A stretch of DNA of 64,000 nucleotides, taken from Sipunculus nudus (Eukaryota > Annelida > Sipuncula > Golfingiida > Sipunculidae). The position numbers and the translations under genes were made by a program. The stretch lies in NCBI GenBank assembly GCA_026874595.1, contig CM049306.1:5782019-5846018 (forward strand). The letters are read 5' to 3'. This document shows, piece after piece, positions 35,501-49,496 of the stretch. A model generated the notes under the pieces. That model had not been told where the DNA came from. It was given only the letters and a program-made list of their open reading frames with translations, and ran no database searches. Positions within the stretch are counted from its first letter, which is position 1, and each line of letters starts with the position of its first letter.

Positions 35501-35617
35501 CCCTTGCATTGTGTTTTGGTTGTGTACCCGAGTGTTTATACGATGAGTGCGCCATCAATAACCACACCATCTCCACCTTTCCGGGTTTAAACCAAAGGAA
35601 ACCCGGTCCGTCACTTG
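35501..35617 (+). other. exon-like segment, Cys-rich reading frame
   Basis: Bounded on the left by a pyrimidine-rich acceptor (ATTCTTTGTTGCTTAG) and on the right by a donor-like TTG|GTAAGG. One frame is open throughout (phase 2 nt in, 1 nt out) and reads a cysteine cluster CFGCVPECLYDEC. No family is recognised and no partner exons were found, so this is only a candidate. Confidence 0.2.
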
Positions 35618-35800
35618 GTAAGGGCAGCTTTTTTCATAGCAGCGGTAAGGAGCAACGTTTATCGGGTTACAAATGCAGACACTTTATTGGAATGGTTGTG
35701 ACGTCTAACCTGAACATATTTTGTTTTATGCCTTTTAATTTCTACAATATTAAGTTTCTCCAGCTTACTTATAAATCATTCCATTAAGGTTGTAGTTAAC

Positions 35801-35995
35801 CAGGGGCGGATCCAGGATTTTGGAAAGGGGAGGTTCTAACCCAGGAAGTCTTATAAGAAAACCTAAAAAATCCCCAGATCAAACAAGGGAGGGGTCCAGC
35901 CCTTATTAATTGGTTTTAATCCCTGGAAAAGGGGTGTATCGGCTTAAAAAGAGGGGGTCAGGACCCCTTAGACTCCCCCTCTGGATCCGCCACTG
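35801..35995. mobile_element. 195-bp MITE with terminal inverted repeats
   Basis: Left end CAGGGGCGGATCCAG and right end CTGGATCCGCCACTG are inverted copies with one mismatch. TTAA-containing sequence sits at both junctions (GTTAAC|CAG and CTG|TTAATT), but no clean 8-bp duplication is seen. CAG...CTG ends are compatible with a hAT-type element; TTAA flanks would suggest piggyBac-type targeting. No coding capacity. Relatives at 33371 and 31584. Confidence 0.75.
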
Positions 35996-37397
35996 TTAAT
36001 TGATCAACACAAAACGCGGTACTCTCTCAAATCTCGTCTACACACACCAACACAATATATATATAACATTTTATAAGACATCACGGTACAAGTAAAAGTA
36101 CATAAAGTATGTGAAGATATAATATGTTTCGATTAATGTTGTAATTCTAAATTCATATTCATAACTAAAATGAAAGACACGAGCAATACAATTAGAAAGA
36201 AGTCAATGAACAATGTTACAATATAATGATGTAACATGCTCTACCGATACATGTAAAGCAAAAAAAAAAAAAAACATAATCATATATTTACATATATTTA
36301 CACTGGATGGAAAAATTAATTATTTTTATCACGTAAAACGCTTTTTGTCTATTATAAACTTTAGAACCAAGCTGCTCACAGTTTTTCTTGAAAGATCAGA
36401 GGGTATACCCATCATGTGGATAAGAAAATATGTTTTTTTTTCCTGTTTAATCCTAGAACCCATGGTAATATAAGGTTCTAATTCTAACTTCTCACGACCT
36501 AAATAAAATCTGATAATTGGATAACCAGTTTAAACATATTATCGAGCACCCGGCTTACACACACACACTTTTCTACCCATCTTGCAAAGCATTCAATAGA
36601 TGGTGCTGTCACACACAAAACAAATTCAAGCAAAACGTCCTTTCTGAGTACATGCAAGAAACTTCCCCTGCATAAGTTTCCCAGGTTTTTAATGCTTTAA
36701 TAATGCTTTTACAGCTTTTCGTTTGCCAGGACCACAGGAAGAAAAAGTCCTGCGCGTTTAGTGTGCAGTCAATATCGTGTCCTCATAAGTTCGGTTATAC
36801 AAACACACCCTCACACACACACACTTAAGCAAGTAACCTCATGCACACACGCACACACACAGGTGTAGGCATACCTAATATCCCAAGAATGGCTGCAGCT
36901 GTAAGCAGCAAATTTTACAGGCATATATATATATATATATATATACATTTCACCTCAGTTAATTATTTTTTTCCATCCACGCTAGTCCGTCAGTTTCCAT
37001 GAACCTTCCACTAAAAGGCGAAGTTCGGGGGTTGAACACTTGAAAATATAGGAGAAGTAACATTTGCGTGGGAAAGCTTCTCTTTATAAAGCAGGCTCAT
37101 TAAAACATGACAGCATATCCGCAGTGGTTAGATTCAGATATGAAATGTACAAATATATAAGCATGTATACACCAATAATAGGTTATATTCATCCAAACAT
37201 CTTTCTCATTTCCATGCTAACTTTCTTCTTTAATTGCTCCAGCTATTTTGTCTGTTTGCTTAAAACACGTTTTCGTTGTGAATGGTGCTCCAAACTAATA
37301 ATATTGTCTTTCATAACTCCACGAAATAGCAGAATATAACAGACATAAACGACTAAAAATGGAATATTATTATGACATAATTCAATTAAATATGTAT

Positions 37398-37448
<51 letters not shown>

Positions 37449-37985
37449 GGATGTCAAATTCTTATATTTAAATTCTACAGGGTATTTAGTTATATCGTGT
37501 AACACATCTTAAAACCTCCTAGCAAAATAGAACATTTTGGATTACTCTAAATGTTAATTCAGACATACCGTATCCCATACTTAATGGAATTATTATGGAA
37601 GAAAATACCAAGAAACTATTAATAATTGGATGAAACAATTGTCTGCAGAAAGTTGTATACTGCAAATAATTTTTACCCCACATTATGTAGCGGACGAAAG
37701 GACCTTTCTCATCCTGCTATTAAAATGTGCAGCAGAAATGTCCCCCTTTCCCCGAAACAAGCCAAATATACTTTTTAAACTTCTCAATACTGAATCATTT
37801 AGATTGCCCCTGACTGAGAAGAAAATGTACAACTAGGATGGTATGATAAAAGAAGAATTTGGTGATGGCTTGGCCTTGGAAATAAAAATTTATTGGAAGT
37901 ATTTATTCTTTGGGCACATAAAGGGGCATTTACTTGACAAATCAGGTTTGACCGAATGTGATTGCTTCATTGCGTACACATATGC
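35996..37985. other. gene-free interval with microsatellites
   Basis: No supported gene. Holds (TA)n tracts at 36922-36945 and 37405-37445, an A tract near 36261, and CA-rich stretches around 36800-36860. Confidence 0.5.
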
Positions 37986-38203
37986 ACGGTTGTAGATATA
38001 ACCACCTTCACAACCCACTGTAGATCCACCGGTTGTAGATATAATCCCCGTCACAACCCACTGTAGATCCTCCAGTTGTAGATATAACTACCGTCACAAC
38101 CCACTGTAGATCCTCCAGTTGTAGATATAACTACCGTCACAACCCACTGTAGATCCTCCAGTTGTAGATATAACCCCCCTCACAATTCACTTTAGATCAT
38201 CCA
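37986..38203. repeat. 43-bp minisatellite, about 5 copies
   Basis: Five tandem units containing GTTGTAGATATAAC and CACAACCCACTGTAGATC. The central units are nearly identical and the ends diverge. Confidence 0.85.
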
Positions 38204-38471
38204 GTTGTGGCCATGTTACTTTCTTTAAACTAGTAGGATTTCTGGGGATGAGGGTATGCGTCAACAAAATTGTGAAGTGGTTATACAATCCCTACTTATA
38301 TGTTGAAATTAGAAATATATTGTATCGGCTAATGTATAATTTACTTATGTATAGGTTATGCTACCGGAATTTCCACAGTCATATGATGCATAATAAAAGG
38401 ATATATAATGCATTTGTTGGAAATGAGGTCAGGTCCAATGACAGTGAAGACCGTAAGTGAAGACCGTAAAT

Positions 38472-38714
38472 ATGAATGTGTTCTCGTTATCCCTACGAGT
38501 TGTGCAATGCCTTTCCTCTCTGCAAAGTTTTGAGACAGAGCTCGGGAGGAAGACACATGCTGCCTTCAGCAGCAATTCCATGTTCTCGATAAGGGATACA
38601 GCTAAGAGAACCCGCGAAGAACTAATGAATGACACCTCCAGAAAATGGATCTGTAACTGGGCCTTCATTCAGAATCCTCCCCAGCCCAATCATCTTCGCC
38701 TCCGGGAGAATTAG
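38472..38714 (+). CDS. hypothetical small secreted-peptide-like ORF (80 aa)
   Basis: ATG at 38472 opens an 80-residue frame in a locally GC-richer patch. The first 19 residues (MNVFSLSLRVVQCLSSLQS) are moderately hydrophobic and could be a signal sequence. Further on come basic processing-like sites: GRK near residue 26, AKR near 48, RK near 61. That layout resembles a peptide precursor, but there is no repeated peptide and no family is recognised. Overlapping minus-strand open frames cover the same patch. A direct repeat GTGAAGACCGTAA lies just upstream. Treat as a weak candidate. Confidence 0.2.
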   Translation: MNVFSLSLRVVQCLSSLQSFETELGRKTHAAFSSNSMFSIRDTAKRTREELMNDTSRKWICNWAFIQNPPQPNHLRLREN

Positions 38715-41353
38715 GTAGCGCGGCCGGGGACAGACGGGGAGTGATGGCACGCCAGGAGGTAGCCAGACGATCAGGCATGCTAATTGTACGGAGATGAGGT
38801 TGACCAATATCTTGATGACCGAGGTCTATCAGCTAACAGCTTAGGACTGTGATATTACTAGTATACCTGATAAGGGAAAAGGAAACTGATATAAACGGGG
38901 CCTTCAGTTCACCTACAGTCGATTCCTTCTCTAAGTAAATACTTTATGTACAGAATCATTTGACAAACCGAGTTATATTGCAGTTTTTGGTGAAAATAAA
39001 AAAGAGCAAGTCGGCATATGTCCTTACCTTTATATTTAAAATATTTACGTTTAAACCCGTGTCTATAGTCTTGTGCTGTGGGTGAACCACAGATGGGCAT
39101 GAAACAATGCGCAAACAAATTAGTTGTATTGGATGCTTTTTTAAGTCATTGATTAAACAGAGTCTACTACGTATAAAACATAGTAAACAGCTTCCATTTT
39201 ATCATACACATATGCTTGTTCTCAGGTTTCCATTGAACAAACCAATGCCTGTCTTATTTTCCTTTCAGCAGCTTCACGTAAACCCCTACACAGGGCACTG
39301 GATCAGTTGGCATAATGATATTTGCTGGGGAGGTCAACTCTCAACACCTGTATTAGAATAGTGTTTGACTAACCATGTGGCACATTTTAGAATGTGTTAA
39401 TCCGTTTACAGGAAACAAATGACAGAAACCTCCACATTAAGATCAAGGGAGGTGCTTGAAAAATTTATATAAATTAACGACGTTAGTTTTAACAAATTAA
39501 TCTTATCACTTCCTGTAGATTGATCACACCGCCTGTACTTTTCACACATTCTCCCCTCTGTTATAATGCCAAAATATGGCATGGTGTCAATGTCTCCTTG
39601 TCGCTTCATCTAGTGTCATGAAACCTGGTGAGGTGTTTCATCAGTTGCTGATGTATTTTTTTCACGCTTTTTCCTCTGTGTTAAAGATCTTTAATTGACA
39701 GCAGGTGTAGCAGTTTCTCAGTCCCGGTTTCTTCTATGGTGTCCTTAAACTTTGTATTATTATTGATCATGTCTAGTTCCATCAGTTTCTGAAGACATGT
39801 GACACACGAACACGGTTGATCACAAAAAAACCTGCAGGCATTCAACCTTTGATGGCGAATGATATAACATGTTTCAATGCATAATGATTAAACATAACGT
39901 ACAATAAACTAACATAAATTATCATCTAACTGTAAATTTCATAATCTATCAAGTAGGTTGAAATATATTTCAATCAAGATTTACTGATCCAATAAGATTG
40001 AATCTTATAATACAAAATATGTAATGCATAATAAAATAATGATTTTATTTTGTATAACATAAAATCCGAGTAAGCGATTTATTCACAATTAACGAACGTT
40101 GAAACCTGCCATGGCTTCAAATATATGCCATACTTTCTGTATGCCGTCCAGGGGGTCGTCTTCCTCTCAACATTTATTATTAACATAAAATTAACATCTC
40201 AGAGAAATTGTTTTTTGACCTGAATCATAGTGCCATGTCTAACCATAGCTGTGACTGTCAACCTCCTCGTCATCTTTTCCAAATTCTACATTTTTGTTAA
40301 CATGTTAAAGGTTTTCAATCTATAAACAAGCTCTATATCAATAGACTGTTTTCATCAGACAGATAAAAAAGAGAATGTTGTAATGTTTATCATGCGCTAT
40401 ATAATCTAGGTTTCTCAATGTTGTTCACTGTTACATTGCCTCATGTTGGCTCCCTCAACGTTGCCCGCTAATAACTAGTCATATTACAATATATATACAT
40501 GGTATGCATGCAATGCATAATATGCGGTGAATACACAACTCAGTAGGCATATATACTGGGCTGGTAGGCCTGACGTCAGTCGTCACATAAGCCATACGGG
40601 GGAGTGTACTGCAACGGCCACCCATAATGTTGGCTTGATATCGCAGTAAACAACCGATATTTTAACATTAGGCTACGAGTGATAAATTAACACCAACTCT
40701 TAAATGTGAATTCACAGCCCAAACTGAAAATCCGTCCCTATGGTAAATAGTCTTGTTCTGTATCGCGTACGACTTGACTGAGGTCGAGTAACCCGTGCGA
40801 GCCATGCTTCTATTAATGCGGTGAGAAATTGAACAAACATACAGATGGTTTACTAATATGCTGCGGTTAAATGGAATTTTTCTCGCGCATGGAAGGAAGT
40901 TTTAGACAGTACACTAAAAACAGCTAACGATTGGTCTGTTAAATGTCAAAGGAACAGCGTACTGGTAGGCCATAAGACTTTGTCAAAAATTACAAAAACA
41001 TCCGAATCCTCATAGAGCCTTAAAGTGCGGTCCTCGTTGCATGATGTAAAGATATACTCGGACGCTAATACCCTGGTTATAAACTCTTTAAGAGGACCGA
41101 AAAGGCGCTAGGAGAATCCCTCTAAATGGAGCAACACAAGACAATTTGTAGTGCTTTAATCAGAGAAATCACTAGTGTCTTTCATTAATTTCGTAAAGAA
41201 TACAATGTCATAATAGAGATCAAAGTGACACTGTTTCTTCGTGTGAGCAATAGCACCTATAATAAATACTTTTTATCAGAAGTTTAAATGAAAATTAGAC
41301 ATAAATTGTTGTTGGTTATCAATTCCTGATTGCAAGAATAGAGTTTGTAGGTT
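38715..41353. other. gene-free interval
   Basis: No supported gene on either strand; AT-rich unique sequence without evident repeats. Confidence 0.4.
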
Positions 41354-42805
41354 TTAACCTTTACTATTTAAGACTTTCATAACTCGATCATTGATTCCTT
41401 CGCTAGTTCTTTTAACAGAAGATGTATGAGGAAGCTCCTCAATAAAGAGGCAAATTAAGTTCATGGCCGCTTTATTCATTACCAGATTTGGACTCCCTCC
41501 AGCTTCTGTTTCAACCAAATCAGAATCTGCTTGAATCAGGCAAACATAAAGCTGATTACCAAGTCTGTAGTCTGGTACAGGCACAGTGACACTACCTTCT
41601 TCAGTTTGGGATGAGCTTTCAGCATTTCTTGCAGTGGCAGGACATGTACATTAGCTGGACATAGCTGCCCAGAATGAGCAGTTCTCCTGATTCATTCAGT
41701 CTATCGTTATCGTTAGTGTGGACCCATCTGTGTTCATCTCGACCAGCGTGTACTTTCCCATCAATCATGTAACAAAACATCATCGTGACAGATCGTACGC
41801 AGATCTCCCCGGGAGTATTCATCGGTACAACGTGACCTTTTGAGTCAACGTTTAACCTCAATATTTCCAAAGATTTCATCTAATTTAGGTTTGTTCTTGT
41901 TGTATTCATGGCAACCGTACTCTCTGTAGATCCATTATCATGTAAAAGTCGCAGATTTGAGAAATGCTGTGTTTTCTTCTAATAACATTGGTCCTCCAGT
42001 CATAGCGTTTTTTAATGAAGATAACTTGAAAGATCTTAACACATATGCATGAACCAGATCGTGAAGGACAAAACCATAGAGGACTGATGAAGTACATTTT
42101 TTTTCTCTGTGAGTTTTTGCATCGGAAGAAACACGCTTCTTCGACACCGTAACCGACGAAGCGCCGAAAATAATCGGAGGAGCTAGTGTCGATGTGAAGC
42201 CAGATGCATGCGAGAAGGGGCTGTCGTGTATATGTTTATCATTGTTTGTGAAACCCATTTCGACGAAGTATTGGTACATGGTGTTAAGAATTTGGAAATG
42301 GGAATATAAGACAGCCTTAGGCGTACTAATAGTTCCTGATGAAGAGAAGATTACTGCGCCGGAATCTGGGTTAATCTTCTCCCACATTTAAAATCCAGTT
42401 TTTTCTCTGGGTCATATATTCAAGCTTTTCTGTTCTCTATAAGTCAACAATCACACCAAGACAATGAATATCGCGTAACAATGTGTTTAACTTTCATCAT
42501 AATGTTCATTGAGATTAGCCAAGACGGCTACCAGCCCCAGCCTGAAGGATGCCAACACAAAGGGCAGGTATTCTAATTTACTATGACTGTAAATTCATAC
42601 TCGATAGCCAGGTCCTAGGTCTGGGTAGGTCTTCAGTAGTCCTGCGGCCAGAGACTGTTCACGTGCTTCACGGAATGTGACGGAAGTTCTCCTCATCTGC
42701 ATGTCATATTATATGAACGCCTCTTTATCAGAATATGTCTCACACCCTTTGTCAAACACCTCAGCTAAGCTGAGATAACGGTGTGGTCTACGGGGGGGGG
42801 GGGGG
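41354..42805 (-). pseudogene. acyl-CoA synthetase (ACSF2-like, ANL superfamily) pseudogene
   Basis: Read on the minus strand, successive pieces follow the adenylate-forming enzyme fold in order. They are an N-terminal HRYLSLAEVFDKGCETYSDK; VTFREAREQS; EYLPFVLASFRLGLV; the phosphate-loop region AVIFSSSGTISTPKAV (consensus TSGTTGxPK, degraded); NAMTGGPM; a GSTES motif; PGEICVRS; RWVHTNDNDRL (the A7 aspartate region, normally HTGD); LQEMLKAHPKLKKVV; and VPDYRLGNQLYVCL. The pieces fall in different frames with several stops, and the segment with the conserved hinge and gating loop (between LLILG and LQEML) is missing. Functional relatives activate fatty acids to acyl-CoA with ATP, often in mitochondria. 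Homology runs about 1.4 kb without intron-sized gaps, which suggests a retrocopy, though an exon-fused decayed gene is possible. A C tract (42792-42809 region) lies at the 5' end. Confidence 0.8.
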
Positions 42806-44397
42806 GGGGTCCAACAGCTGAAGGTTAGGTAAACGTAATAACACGCGGGTATGTTATGTTTCATCCAGAACAGAGACTGGACCCTGATGTGATTGGCTGG
42901 TGCAAAGTGTGACGTCACAGGCAAAATTTAGAATTGACTTAAATCTTGCAATACATGTTGTTTTCATTCTTCTCTGGGACTGACAGTGTCAGAAATACTA
43001 ATCTTTTAAAGAGATCTAGAATTTTTAGCAGCAGGGGATTTCCCAGTGTATGACATCACTGCCAAGTTGACAGTGTTCATAGATGTGCCAATAATTTTTA
43101 AACAAATGATACAACCTCATGTTTTTTTTGTGAAAAAAAATAGATAGAAAAAATATTTTTCCTCCAGGAATTTGGGCTCATTTTATGTTAAATCTATATT
43201 AATATTTTTTCATAGGCAATTATGTTATATTATAATATAATGAATTTTGGAATACGTTTGCTTGACCTGAAGCCCGTTGTTTTCTCTGCATGCACAGCAG
43301 CTAGGCGCAACTGTATTTTGTACTATTTGGTACTATGTGTGGAGTTGACTGTTTTTATAGCAAGCGATACTGAACATTCATTGCACGCAGTGGGTCTAAA
43401 TATTTAAATATAGCATTTACTTTCAATCTCACCTAAAGCCATTTTGATCTTTTTTATGCTAGTTCCCGGCTTACAAAATCATTACAGTATTTTTCATGCA
43501 CCGTGTAGCATTAACTATTGTTCAAGAAGTGGAGTATTTGTCCCGGTACACAAAACAGCGCTGTCATCAACCCTGTGCAGCACCCCGCGTGTTTAATTAA
43601 CTGTAATGTTCACAAAGCGGCCTCTGTTAAATACATATGTGTTACATATCATACAAATGTTCACAATGTTTAGACTGTTAACACACGAATGATAAAACTC
43701 TGGCAGGGTACCACTGACAAATATAATGTAATTATGTTAACTGTATATTTTTGTTTTGTACAAATACATTTTAAATCAGGGTAGCCAGTGTTATAAAGGT
43801 ACTAATAAGGTTAACCGCTATCGTGTCGGGGCCTCGGTAATTAATGTCTTATAATTCACGAAGTGTTCCATTTAAATAAGTTTACACTTAAACAGGCTTA
43901 CATAAGAAAAATACACCTCCCGATACAAAACAGACACGCTGTAATAAAAACCATTTAATCCGCAGTATCGTCCATAAAGAGCAGCAACATGACTGTTTGG
44001 GGTTCCCTAGTGTGCCATGGACAAAACAAAGGCATGTGAGGTTCTCAAAAGAACTTAAAAACCCTTCCCATAAGGAACCATGTATGTGAGGTTTGGCTTG
44101 AAACTTTACATTATACATTACCTGTACATAGTGGATGGGATCTTTTCAGCTTTGCAAAAATGATGTTCAAATAAATCTGGCAGCGCATGCAATATGAACA
44201 TTTCAGCTGTCCAAGAAATAGAGAAACAGAATTATTCGGTATAAATTTTTTTAATGAATGTTTATTAGCTGCTTAAGCGAATCTGACCGTTCCGTGTGGT
44301 TTGAAAGTGAAAGACGTAACAAATATATTCGCACGCCATTTCGATAAATTAGCAGGACGTTCCGATATATTAACACGACATTCCTATATATATTCTA
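42806..44397. other. gene-free interval
   Basis: No supported gene. Minus-strand open frame 43888-44118 shows no domain pattern. Confidence 0.4.
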
Positions 44398-47216
44398 TAT
44401 ATAGGGTGTATGTGGGACCTGGTCAGTACGACGTACCCGCTATATAGGGTATTTATATGTGGGGCCTGGTCGGCACGACGTATCCCTGTATAGGGCATAT
44501 ATATATGGGGCCTGGTCGGCAGGACGTAAGGCCATATGGGGTATTTATATGTGGGGCCTGGTCGGCACGACGTACCACAATATGGGGTATTCACATGTGG
44601 GGCCTGGTCGGCACGACGTACCACAATATAGGGTATACATATGTGGGGCCTGGGCGGCACGACGTACCGCAATATGGGGTATACATATGTGGGGCTTGGT
44701 CGGCACGACGTAAGGCCATATGGGTTATATATATGTGGGGCCTGGTCGGCACGACGTACCGCAATGTTGGGTATACATATGTATGGCCTGGTCGGCATGA
44801 CGTACCGCCATACAGGGTATATGTGTGGCCTGGTCGGCACGACGAACCGCTGTATAGGTTATATGTGGGGCCTGGTCGGAACGACGTACCGATATAAAGA
44901 GTATATGTGGGGTGTGGTCGGCGCGACGTACCGTTGTATAGGTTATATGTGGGGCCTGGCCGGCACAACGTACCGCTGTATAGGTTACATGTGGGGCCTG
45001 GTCGGCACGACGTACCGCCATATAGGGTATATGTGGGGCCTGGTCGGCAGGATGTTCAATAATATGGGGTATATATATGTGGGGCCTGGTCGGGACGACG
45101 TACCGATATAAAGAGTATATGTGGGGCGTGGTCGGCACGACGTACCACTGTATAGGTTATATGTGTTGCCTGGTCGGCACGATGTACCGCCATATAGGGT
45201 ATATGTGGGGCCTGGCCGGCGCAACGTACCGCTGTATAGGTTATATGTGGGGCCTGGTCGGCACGACGTATCGCCATATAGGGTATATGTGGGGCCATGT
45301 CGGCACGACGTACCGCCATATAGGGTATATGTGGGGCCATGTCGGCACGACGTATCGCCATATAGGGTATATGTGGGGCCTGGTCGGCAGGACGTACCAC
45401 CATATAGGGTATATGTGGGCCGTGTTCGGCACGACGTACCGCCATATAGGGTATATGTGGGGCCTGGCCGGCACGACGTACCGCCATATAGGGTATATGT
45501 GGGGCCTGGCCGGCACGACGTTCCGCTGTATAGGTTATATGTGGGGCCTGGTCGGGACGACGTACAACCATATAGGGATATGTGGGGCGTGGTCTGCACG
45601 ACGTACCGCTGTATAGGTTATATTTGGGGCCTGGTCGGCACGACGTATCGCCATATAGGGTATATGTGGGGCCATGTCGGCACGACGTATCGCCATATAG
45701 GGTATATGTGGGGCCTGGTCGGCAGGACGTTCCGCAATATGGGTTATATATATGTGGGGCGTGGTCGGCACGACGTACCACCATATAGGGTATATGTGGG
45801 CCGTGGTCGGCACGACGTACCGCCATATAGGGTATATGTGGGACCTGGCCGGCACGACGTACCGCCATATAGGGTATATGTGGGGCCTGGCCGGTACTAC
45901 GTACCGCTGTATAGGTTATATGTGGGGCCTGGTCGGCACGACGTACAACCATATAGGGATATGTGGGGCGTGGTCTGCACGACGTACCGCTGTATAGGTT
46001 ATATGTGGGGCCTGGTCGGGACGACGTACCACCATATAGGTTATATGTGGGTCCTGGTCGGGACGACGTACCGCCATATAGGGTATATGTGGGGCCTGGT
46101 CGGCACGACGTACAACCATATAGGGATATGTGGGGCGTGGTCTGCACGACGTACCGCTGTATAGGTTATATGTGGGGCCTGGTCGGCACGACGTACAACC
46201 ATATAGGGATATGTGGGGCGTGGTCTGCACGACGTACCGCTGTATAGGTTATATGTGGGGCCTGGTCGGGACGACGTACCACCATATAGGTTATATGTGG
46301 GTCCTGGTCGGGACGACGTACCGCCATATAGGGTATATGTGGGGCCTGGTCGCACGACGTACCGCTGTATAAGGTATATGTGGGGCCTGGTCGGGACGAC
46401 GAACCGCTGTATAGGTTATATGTGGGGCCTGGTCGGAACGACGTACCGCCATATAGGGTATATGTGGGGCCTGGCCGGCACGACGTACCGCCATATAGGG
46501 TATATGTGGGGCCTGGCCGGCACTACGTACCGCTGTATAGGTTATATGTGGGGCCTGGTCGGCACGACGTACAACCATATAGGGATATGTGGGGCGTGGT
46601 CTGCACGACGTACCGCTGTATAGGTTATATGTGGGGCCTGGTCGGGACGACGTACCACCATATAGGTTATATGTGGGTCCTGGTCGGGACGACGTACCGC
46701 CATATAGGGTATATGTGGGGCCTGGTCGCACGACGTACCGCTGTATAGGGTATATGTGGGGCCTGGTCGGGACGACGAACCGCTGTTTAGGTTATATGTG
46801 GGGCCTGGTCGGCATGACGTACCGATATAAAGAGTAGATGTGGGGCCTGGTCGGCACGACGTACCGCTGTATAGGTTATATGTGGTGCCTGGACGGCACG
46901 ACGTACCGCCATATAGGGTATATATGGGGCCTGGTCGGCACGACGTACCGCTGTAAAGGTTATATGTGGGGCCTGGTCGGCACGACGTACCGCCATATAG
47001 GGTATATGTGGGGCCTGGTCGGCACGACGTACCGCCATAAAGAGTATATTTGGGGCCTGGTCGGCACGACGTACCGCTGTATAGGTTGTATGTGGTGCCT
47101 GGTCGGCATATAGGGTATATATGGGGCCTGGTCGGCACGACGTACCGCTGTATAGGTTATATGTGGGGCCTGGTCGGGACGACGTACCGCCATATACGGT
47201 ATATGTGGGTCCTGAC
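44398..47216. repeat. 42-bp minisatellite, about 67 copies, with higher-order structure
   Basis: Tandem 42-bp units with core TGGGGCCTGGTCGGCACGAC and junction CCATATAGGGTATATG. Occasional 41-bp units cause frame changes. Unit variants (CCATATA, CTGTATA, CAATATG, GATATAAAGA) are arranged non-randomly, and a block of about 376 bp (nine units) is repeated at 46213 and 46589. Five of six frames lack stops within the unit, which explains the dense overlapping open frames on both strands. Each unit carries short dyads (GTCG/CGAC; CCATATA/TATATGTGG) that could form hairpins. Confidence 0.95.
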
Positions 47217-49417
47217 CAGTGCTTGGAGGGGTAAAAACGAACGGCCCTATTCGCGGGCGTGGCTATGAGAATGGGTAATTGTGGTTAATTGTGGCCCTCC
47301 CAAGGGTTTTGGTTTTCTTATACGGATCTCCAGTTTCGCCCACATCTAGACACTACCTGACGAAACCACCTGAGCCATGGGGAGTGCCACGATTAGTTGA
47401 AATAAATATTTGTAGAATCCATGTAAAATAAAATTGGATTTTTCCTTGAGACGACGTTTAAGAAATATATATTATATATTATTGGTATTCTTTTTTTTTA
47501 AATATTCGTTTACGTGGTGTCCTGCAGGATGAATCCCTAAGAATTGACGGTGAATGGAAGAAATCCTGGTATACACTTTTCATTCTTCTTCTTCATTAAA
47601 TATGACATACGAGCAATGGAACTGGCTGTGTTTTATTTTAAAAGAACTAAACAGGCAAACCCGTTGTGTGTGTGTGAGAGATCCTCTATAAGCTATAAAT
47701 GTAGTCATCAATGCTTTACTCCTTGTATGGACTTGATTCGTGTTTATTTAATATGCTGGTTACACTGATATCAAATATTGATGATGCGTCATACTGGCGG
47801 GGTATGTTGACTGCCTTGTGTAATAGCTTAATCTGCTTTTAATTATTCTAAAGGAGGATTGCCGTCGATTACGGGAAACAACTTAATGACGTTAACAAGG
47901 TCTTACTGAGTCGTGTGTGAGTGACGACGTAGAATATCTTGGTAATACACATATTTAGATACTGTTATCAGCTCAGATTTAAGATTGTCATAGAACATTC
48001 ACGAAAAAGTAGGCAAGGCAAGCAATGCCATTAACACGGAGGACATTAGTTTTTATCACCTTATTTCGAATTAACTTGATTAACACGGAAGACATTAGTG
48101 TTTATAACCTTATTTCGAATTAACTTGATTCTTCTCTGATCTTAAATCTTCAGAGAGAGTCAGACAGATTAGATAAAGGATTATTGGCTCCTCAGTAACT
48201 ACTTTTATATGCACAATAATAGAACCTCCAAGATGAAGGATCGTGAAAGATTGAGACCACCATTTGAATAATTACTGTCAACTTCTGCCATTCCCAAAGA
48301 GGAAAAAAAGCAAGTGACATAGTCTTTAATAATATATAGTCCGTGATAATCATTTTACATTTTGAATAATAAATAATCTGTTTATATTAATTGTGTTATG
48401 CAGTTATCATGAGTGTTATTTATAATTAGAAAACGATCATACATTTGGGCATTTTTTTTTTGCCCTGCGTTTTGTAGTTTTAATCTCCTTATTAATTCCG
48501 TGCACTTATTAATACAGTTATCAAATTTTGGTTTATTTTTTAGTCTCTGTTCTATATAGTAAAGTTTTTATCGGGAAAATGTACCAAAGAGCCACATATG
48601 CATATGCAGTCTTAGTAATTTGATTGTGAAAGTGTGCTGTATTTTACAACTAACATATACACAGTCTTTTATTTACAAATAACTCATATTCCTCTTAATC
48701 TAGATCTTCTTATCATAATTATACATTCTTACCTGAATATAACTAACACACATACACACACATATATATGTACACATATATATAAATAATATATATATAT
48801 AAATAAATATATATATATATTATATATATATAATTTATTTTTCGAAGAGAAGGCGCTATTTTTGAGTTAATTCAATATACTTTATAGGTGGTTAGGCCCC
48901 TTTACTCAAGATTATCCCAGTCTAATAAAAATATAGTCTTATTCAAATTAACCTCTGTATAATTCCTTTACCTTACCAACAATTTATCTTCGTAACACTA
49001 TGTATATAGCTTTTATAATTGCTTTTCTTTTTATGCCAACCCCTTATATATATATTCCAAAAAAGAAATAATGAACAAACATTTATTCCTTTCATCCGCA
49101 GTTTTCCTGTTCATGGATCGAGTTTAACACTAGACATCGCTCTCACACGTATACGTTCAGGTTATCATAAAGAAGAATGGCTATTTCACTTGAAAGCTGG
49201 TGCATGACGATGTATATATGAATAAATGGGGAGTTATTCCAAAGTTAAATCTAAATTAGGATCTGTGTTGATGAATATAGAAAATTGCGTTAGAGTGCAA
49301 CTAAATGCTTAATTTTAACCTCTATGGAAATTTCCTTTACATATACACTTATATATCTATATATATATAATAACCTGCTTAAAATTACAATATCTTGTTG
49401 CAAATAAAGAATTATAC

Positions 49418-49496
<79 letters not shown>

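Noticed and set aside
44370-47268. Many overlapping open frames on both strands (up to 363 codons)
   Set aside because: Produced by the 42-bp repeat, which lacks stops in five of six frames; frames break at 41-bp units and have no unique sequence.
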